64,000 nt of DNA. Origin: Caballeronia insecticola (GTDB taxonomy: Bacteria > Pseudomonadota > Gammaproteobacteria > Burkholderiales > Burkholderiaceae). The notes below the pieces were generated by a model. The model did not search any database, was not told the DNA's origin, and saw only the letters and a program-made list of their open reading frames with translations. This document shows, piece by piece, positions 59,767 through 64,000 of this stretch. The DNA lies in contig NC_021294.1 in NCBI RefSeq assembly GCF_000402035.1, positions 1 through 64,000 on the forward strand. Reading direction: 5' to 3'. The position numbers and the translations under genes were made by a program. Numbering within the stretch: the stretch's first letter is position 1; every line of letters begins with the position of its first letter.

Positions 59767-61326
59767 TCAGGCCTTTTCGACGGTGAACAGTCGCACGGCT
59801 TCGTCGAGCACCACGGCGCGCTCGGCGAGACGCTTGGCGGTGGCCGCCGCCTGCTCGACCAGCGCGGCGTTTTGCTGGGTCGAATCGTCGAGATGGGCGA
59901 CCGCCTGATTCACCTGCGCGATGCCGTCGGCCTGTTCGCCGCTCGCTTTCGCGACTTCCATGATGATCGTCGATACGCGGTTGACCGCTTCGTCGATCGC
60001 GCGCATCTGGCTCGTCGTGCGCGTGACGAGGCTCGTGCCTTCCGCGATCTGCGCGACGCTCGTCGCCACCACGCCCTCGATTTCCTTCGCCGACGCCGCG
60101 CAGCGCTGCGCCAGATTGCGCACTTCGGTCGCGACCACCGCGAACGAGCGGCCCGCCTCGCCCGCGCGCGCCGCTTCGACGGCCGCGTTCAACGCGAGGA
60201 TGTTGGTCTGGAACGCGATGCCGTCGATCACGTCGGTGATGTCCGCGATGCGCCGCGACGCCGCCGTGATGCCCGCCATCGTCTGCTCGACCTGACTCGC
60301 GATGCGCCCGCCGTCGTCGGCCGCGGCCTGCGCTTCCTTCACGAGTTCGAGCGCGCGCACGGTGGCGTCGGCGTTGCCTTGTACGGTCGTGGTGAGCTGA
60401 TCCATGGTCGCGGCGGTCTGTTCGAGCGACGCCGCCTGCAACTCGGTACGGCGCGACAGGTCCGTGTTGCCGCTCGAAATCTCGTTCGCGGCGTCGAGCA
60501 TGCCGCCGATCTGGCCGCGCACGTCGAACACGATCGCCGCGAGATTCGCCTTCAACTGGCCGAGCGCGCGTTGCACGTCGCCGAGATCGTCGTGGCGGGC
60601 GTCGGGCATGTCGACGGTCAGATCGCCCGCGGCCATGCGCGCGGCAAAACCCGACATCGTGCGCACCGGCGTTTCCACCTGATGCGACAGCGCGAACCAT
60701 CCCGCCGCGCTCGCCGCCGCGCCCGCGCCGAGCGCGAGCCAGAACGGCAGCGGCGGCGCGCCGTGCCAGCCGATCAGCGCGGCGATCGCCGTGACGACAG
60801 GCGCCGCAGTGAACGCGACGCCGAGACGCGCGCTCACCGGCATGTGCGCGAGCGCCGCAAGCTTGCCCGCGAGACCGTGCCGGACGAGCGCGCCGCGCAC
60901 GAGTTTGTGCGACGCGTTGCCCGTCTTCATCTGCGCGTAAAGCGCGGTGGCTTCGCGCACTTCGTCGCGGGTCGGCTTCACGCGCACGGAGAGATAGCCG
61001 ACCGCACGGCCATGCTGCATCACCGGCGTGACGTTCGCGCGCACCCAGTAGTGATCGCCATTTTTGCGGCGGTTCTTGACGAGCGCGGTCCATGAACGGC
61101 CGGCGCGGATCGTCGACCAGAGATCGGCGAACGCTTCGCGCGGCATGTCGGGATGGCGGATCAGGTTGTGCGGCTGACCGATCAGTTCCTCGCGCGCGAA
61201 GCCGGAAACCGACACGAACGCGGGATTGCAGTACTGGATGTTGCCGGAGAGATCGGTCGCGGAGACGAGCATCTCCGAGGCGGGGTAATCGAATTCTTGC
61301 TGTGTGACGGGCTGGTTGTTGCGCAT
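59767..61326 (-). CDS. Aer-like PAS-domain methyl-accepting chemotaxis protein
   Basis: 519 residues. N-terminal PAS domain (about 10-125: [50 protein letters not shown]), then a linker and two adjacent hydrophobic segments (about 160-205), then HAMP ([22 protein letters not shown]). A classic signalling hairpin follows with the tip around [38 protein letters not shown]. As in Aer, the PAS domain is cytosolic and probably senses redox through FAD. It reports to CheA/CheW encoded elsewhere. Confidence 0.92.
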   Translation of the reverse strand: MRNNQPVTQQEFDYPASEMLVSATDLSGNIQYCNPAFVSVSGFAREELIGQPHNLIRHPDMPREAFADLWSTIRAGRSWTALVKNRRKNGDHYWVRANVTPVMQHGRAVGYLSVRVKPTRDEVREATALYAQMKTGNASHKLVRGALVRHGLAGKLAALAHMPVSARLGVAFTAAPVVTAIAALIGWHGAPPLPFWLALGAGAAASAAGWFALSHQVETPVRTMSGFAARMAAGDLTVDMPDARHDDLGDVQRALGQLKANLAAIVFDVRGQIGGMLDAANEISSGNTDLSRRTELQAASLEQTAATMDQLTTTVQGNADATVRALELVKEAQAAADDGGRIASQVEQTMAGITAASRRIADITDVIDGIAFQTNILALNAAVEAARAGEAGRSFAVVATEVRNLAQRCAASAKEIEGVVATSVAQIAEGTSLVTRTTSQMRAIDEAVNRVSTIIMEVAKASGEQADGIAQVNQAVAHLDDSTQQNAALVEQAAATAKRLAERAVVLDEAVRLFTVEKA

Positions 61327-61498
61327 GATGTCCTTGCTTCTCTCGGTTCACGCGCCGCCCGCGGAACGGGCGGCGCGCGCTGAATTACAAGGACATAACG
61401 GTCATTATCCCCACAATCTTTAGGGGAATCCGAGCAAAACGCTCAAGTGTGCGGGCCGGTTGCCGATAGGCGCGCGCTTGATCGACCCGCACTGCGTC

Positions 61499-62308
61499 TT
61501 ACTGCGCGCTCCAGCCACCGTCGATCTGCAAAGCCGAGCCGCGCATTTCGCTGGCGGCGTCGGAGCAGAGGAACACGGCCATCTCGCCGATCTGCTGCGC
61601 CGTCACGAATTGCGCGGACGGCTGCTTGTCGCCGAGCAGCTTGGCGCGCGCCGCGTCGGGCGTGAGCGACTCGCGCGCGGCGAGATCGTCGATCTGCTTC
61701 TGCACGAGCGGCGTCAGCACGAAGCCCGGGCAGATCGCGTTGACCGTCACGCCGGTACGCGCATTCTCGAGCGCCGCGACCTTCGTCAGACCGAGAATGC
61801 CGTGCTTGGCGGCCACATACGCCGACTTGCCCGCCGAGCCGACCAGCCCATGCACCGACGCGATATTGATCACGCGGCCCCAGTTGCGCGCGCGCATCTG
61901 CGGCAACGCGACGCGCATCGTATGGAACGCCGAACTCAGGTTGATGGCGATGATCGCGTCCCAGCGATCGACCGGAAATTCGTCGATGGTCGCGACATGC
62001 TGAATGCCCGCGTTGTTCACGAGAATATCGACTGCGCCGAACTGTTCGTGCGCGAAGCCGATCATCGCTTCGATTTCGGCGGGCTTGGTCATGTCGGCGG
62101 GGTGATGCACGGCTTTGACGCCGGTCGCCTCGATCTGCTTCAGTGCGCCTTCAACGTCGCCGAAGCCGTTGAGCACGAGATTCGCGCCCGACTGCGCGAG
62201 CGCCGTGGCGATGCCTAAGCCGATGCCGCTCGTCGAGCCGGTGACGAGCGCGGTCTTGCCGGCGAGCGATCGGTTCGATGCGGATGAGTTCGATGCGGTT
62301 TGAGTCAT
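61499..62308 (-). CDS. bdhA: D-3-hydroxybutyrate dehydrogenase
   Basis: 269 residues from ATG 62308. Short-chain dehydrogenase oxidising 3-hydroxybutyrate to acetoacetate with NAD+. ALVTGSTSGIGLGIATALAQ is the coenzyme loop, NNAGIQHVATIDEFPVDRWDAI, VINIASVHGLVGSAGKSAYVAAKHG has the catalytic Ser, Tyr and Lys, and ICPGFVLTPLVQKQI plus the end WSAQ match 3-hydroxybutyrate dehydrogenases. It lies 111 bp downstream of a GntP-family permease gene, so import and oxidation of 3-hydroxybutyrate (for example from PHB breakdown) are coupled. Confidence 0.93.
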   Translation of the reverse strand: MTQTASNSSASNRSLAGKTALVTGSTSGIGLGIATALAQSGANLVLNGFGDVEGALKQIEATGVKAVHHPADMTKPAEIEAMIGFAHEQFGAVDILVNNAGIQHVATIDEFPVDRWDAIIAINLSSAFHTMRVALPQMRARNWGRVINIASVHGLVGSAGKSAYVAAKHGILGLTKVAALENARTGVTVNAICPGFVLTPLVQKQIDDLAARESLTPDAARAKLLGDKQPSAQFVTAQQIGEMAVFLCSDAASEMRGSALQIDGGWSAQ

Positions 62309-62419
62309 ACGCGGTTCTTTTCCTTCGGATTGGGTGGGCGTCCTGCGGGAGTGTGGAGCGTCACGCGCGCGGCGTGAATTGGGGTTGCCGTGGGTTTCGC
62401 CCCGCGGCAACCCCCGGCA

Positions 62420-63820
62420 TCAGACGATGCCCGTCAGGTAATAGACCGTGATGACGAAGAACACCGCCAGCGTCTTGATGATCGTGACCGCGAAAATGTC
62501 CTTGTACGACTCGCGGTGCGTAAGCCCCGTCACCGCGAGCAGCGTGATGACGGCGCCGTTGTGCGGCAGCGTGTCCATGCCGCCCGACGCCATCGCCACA
62601 ACCCGGTGCAGCACTTCGAGCGGAATGTGCGCGGCCTGCGCGCCGGCGATGAACGTATCGGACATTGCGGCGAGCGCGATGCTCATGCCGCCCGACGCCG
62701 AACCCGTGATGCCCGCGAGCGCGCTCACCGAAATCGCCGCGTTGACGAGCGGATTCGGAATGCTCTTCAGCGCATCCGACACGACGATGAACCCCGGCAA
62801 CGCCGCGATCACGCCGCCGAAACCGTACTCGGAGGCGGTGTTCATTGCGGCGAGCAACGCGCCCGCAACGGCGGCGCGCGTGCCGCCCGCGAAACGCTCC
62901 TTCACGCGCGGGAACGCGGTCAGCAGCACGAGCACGATGCCGAGCAAGAGCGCGCCTTCCACGGCCCAGATCGCGACGACCGTCTTGACCGCCGTCGTGA
63001 CCGGCGCGTGGACGCCGGGCAGCACTTCGGGCGCGACCGTGTAGCTCGCGCCGTACCACGTCGGAATCCACTTGGTCAGCGCGAAATTGGCGACGCCCAC
63101 GAGCACCAGCGGCGCAATCGCGAGCACCGGATTCGGCAGCGAAGTCGATTCGACGCGCTCCGGCTCGTTCACGAGCGACGTGCCGTAGCCTTCGCCCTTG
63201 GCCATCGCCGAGCGGCGGCGCCATTCGAGGAAGCTCAGCCCGACCACGATGATGAACAGCGAGCCGATCACGCCGAGCCACGGTGCGGCCCAGCCCGTCG
63301 TCTTGAAGAACGTGGTCGGGATGATGTTCTGGATCTGCGGCGTGCCGGGCAGCGAATCCATCGTGAACGAGAACGCGCCCAGCGCGATGGCGCCCGGCAT
63401 CAGACGCTTCGGGATATTGCTCTGGCGATACATTTCCGCCGCGAACGGATACACCGCGAACACGACGACGAACAGCGACACGCCGCCGTAGGTGAGCAGC
63501 GCGCACACCGCGACGATCACCGCATTGACGCGCGACTTGCCGATGTATCGAATGGCCGCGGCGACGATCGACTCGGAGAAGCCCGACAGCTCGATGACCT
63601 TGCCGAACACCGCGCCGAGCAGGAACACAGGGAAATAGAGCTTCACGAAGCCGACCATCTTCTCCATGAAGATGCCGGAAAACACCGGCGCGACGGCGGC
63701 GGGATCGGTGAGAAGGACGGCCGCGAGCGCGGCGATCGGCGCGAAAAGAATGACGCTGTAGCCGCGATAAGCGGCGAGCATCAGGAACGCCAGGGCGGCG
63801 AGCACGATGAGGAACGACAT
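62420..63820 (-). CDS. GntP-family permease, probable 3-hydroxybutyrate importer
   Basis: 466 residues with about 12-13 membrane segments. GntP signatures: the N-terminal RGYSVILFAPIAALAAVLLTDP, GKVIELSGFSESIVAAAIRYIG, and late SALAGITGSASGGMSIALAAMSDTF. Members carry gluconate and hydroxy acids. It is upstream of bdhA on the same strand, so 3-hydroxybutyrate is the likely cargo. Start ATG 63820 follows a GGAG at suitable distance. Confidence 0.88.
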   Translation of the reverse strand: MSFLIVLAALAFLMLAAYRGYSVILFAPIAALAAVLLTDPAAVAPVFSGIFMEKMVGFVKLYFPVFLLGAVFGKVIELSGFSESIVAAAIRYIGKSRVNAVIVAVCALLTYGGVSLFVVVFAVYPFAAEMYRQSNIPKRLMPGAIALGAFSFTMDSLPGTPQIQNIIPTTFFKTTGWAAPWLGVIGSLFIIVVGLSFLEWRRRSAMAKGEGYGTSLVNEPERVESTSLPNPVLAIAPLVLVGVANFALTKWIPTWYGASYTVAPEVLPGVHAPVTTAVKTVVAIWAVEGALLLGIVLVLLTAFPRVKERFAGGTRAAVAGALLAAMNTASEYGFGGVIAALPGFIVVSDALKSIPNPLVNAAISVSALAGITGSASGGMSIALAAMSDTFIAGAQAAHIPLEVLHRVVAMASGGMDTLPHNGAVITLLAVTGLTHRESYKDIFAVTIIKTLAVFFVITVYYLTGIV

Positions 63821-64000
63821 TGAGTCTCCATGAGTGGTTATTCTTTGAAACGTCGTCCGCGCGCTTCTCCTGGAAGCCGCGGAAGTTCTTCAACGCGATG
63901 GTGACGCGCCGCGCGGGCGAATGCAGCTTTCGTGCCAGCGTGCCGGGCTCAAGCCCGGCGGGCGGGAGCGGGTGCCGGTCGAGCATGACATCGCGAGATT
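63821..64000. other. Right edge, promoter region of the GntP permease gene
   Basis: 180 bp without a credible gene. It should contain the promoter of the permease gene. A G/C-rich inverted repeat, GCCGGGCTC...GAGCCCGGC-like, lies near 63940-63960. Confidence 0.4.

Overview
The window is the replication and partition region of a large secondary replicon (chromid or second chromosome) of a Burkholderiaceae bacterium, most likely Burkholderia sensu lato (Paraburkholderia, Caballeronia or Burkholderia). This rests on the GC-rich coding style, a parA-parB-repA block, 16-bp TTTATGCGCATAAA-core parS palindromes of the type known from Burkholderia chromosome 2, and an hpnIJKL hopanoid side-chain operon. 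No rRNA, tRNA, CRISPR array, insertion sequence or phage structural gene was recognised.

Layout. 1-7.6 kb is the replicon core: parS sites, parA, parB, a convergent Rep_3-type initiator gene, about 1.25 kb of origin holding 17 same-strand but irregularly spaced iterons (consensus CCCGAAAAGTCTCACCTTT), a KfrA-like coiled-coil gene and a tyrosine-recombinase homologue that seems to have lost its catalytic residues. 7.8-14.7 kb holds stress and housekeeping genes: DUF2252, a small gene behind a consensus LexA box, csbD, the kbl-tdh threonine-degradation pair with its XRE-cupin regulator, yceI, and a small outer-membrane barrel. 14.8-20.5 kb is a mevalonate-catabolism cluster: MocR regulator, degradative HMG-CoA reductase, HMG-CoA lyase and an uncharacterised two-gene transporter. 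20.5-26.8 kb has a LysR/M20 amidohydrolase/MFS unit and a sugar-acid dehydratase plus aldolase-family pair.

26.8-35.5 kb has a MarR-GNAT fusion regulator with twin palindromic operators, hpnIJKL, and a two-component system. Three PmrA/QseB-like boxes (TTAAG half-sites 11 bp apart) lie before hpnI, before a small membrane-protein gene and before the response regulator itself, which suggests that this system controls the hopanoid side-chain genes. 35.6-42.4 kb is ordinary metabolism and regulation, with a second MarR-GNAT fusion beside a perfect 20-bp palindrome. 42.7-49.5 kb has a Spy-like protein, an orphan lysozyme/holin cassette, TerB, Usp, PhoD, WrbA, a LysE exporter and a CPBP protease gene broken by an in-frame amber codon. 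49.5-63.8 kb has FUSC, Zwf, a PNPOx-reductase-ferredoxin fusion, an AI-2E transporter with an unusual C-terminal domain, an Aer-like chemoreceptor and a 3-hydroxybutyrate uptake and oxidation pair.

The least expected pattern spans the whole window. Close copies of the origin iteron recur far from the origin (6.56, 6.65, 14.72, 14.77, 27.88, 42.54, 42.62, 57.24 and 57.29 kb). Most are in pairs at gene boundaries, and three overlap stop codons. With the distal parS sites (10.2 and 12.3 kb) this suggests that the initiator protein has binding sites spread along the replicon, for copy control by titration or pairing or for transcriptional roles.
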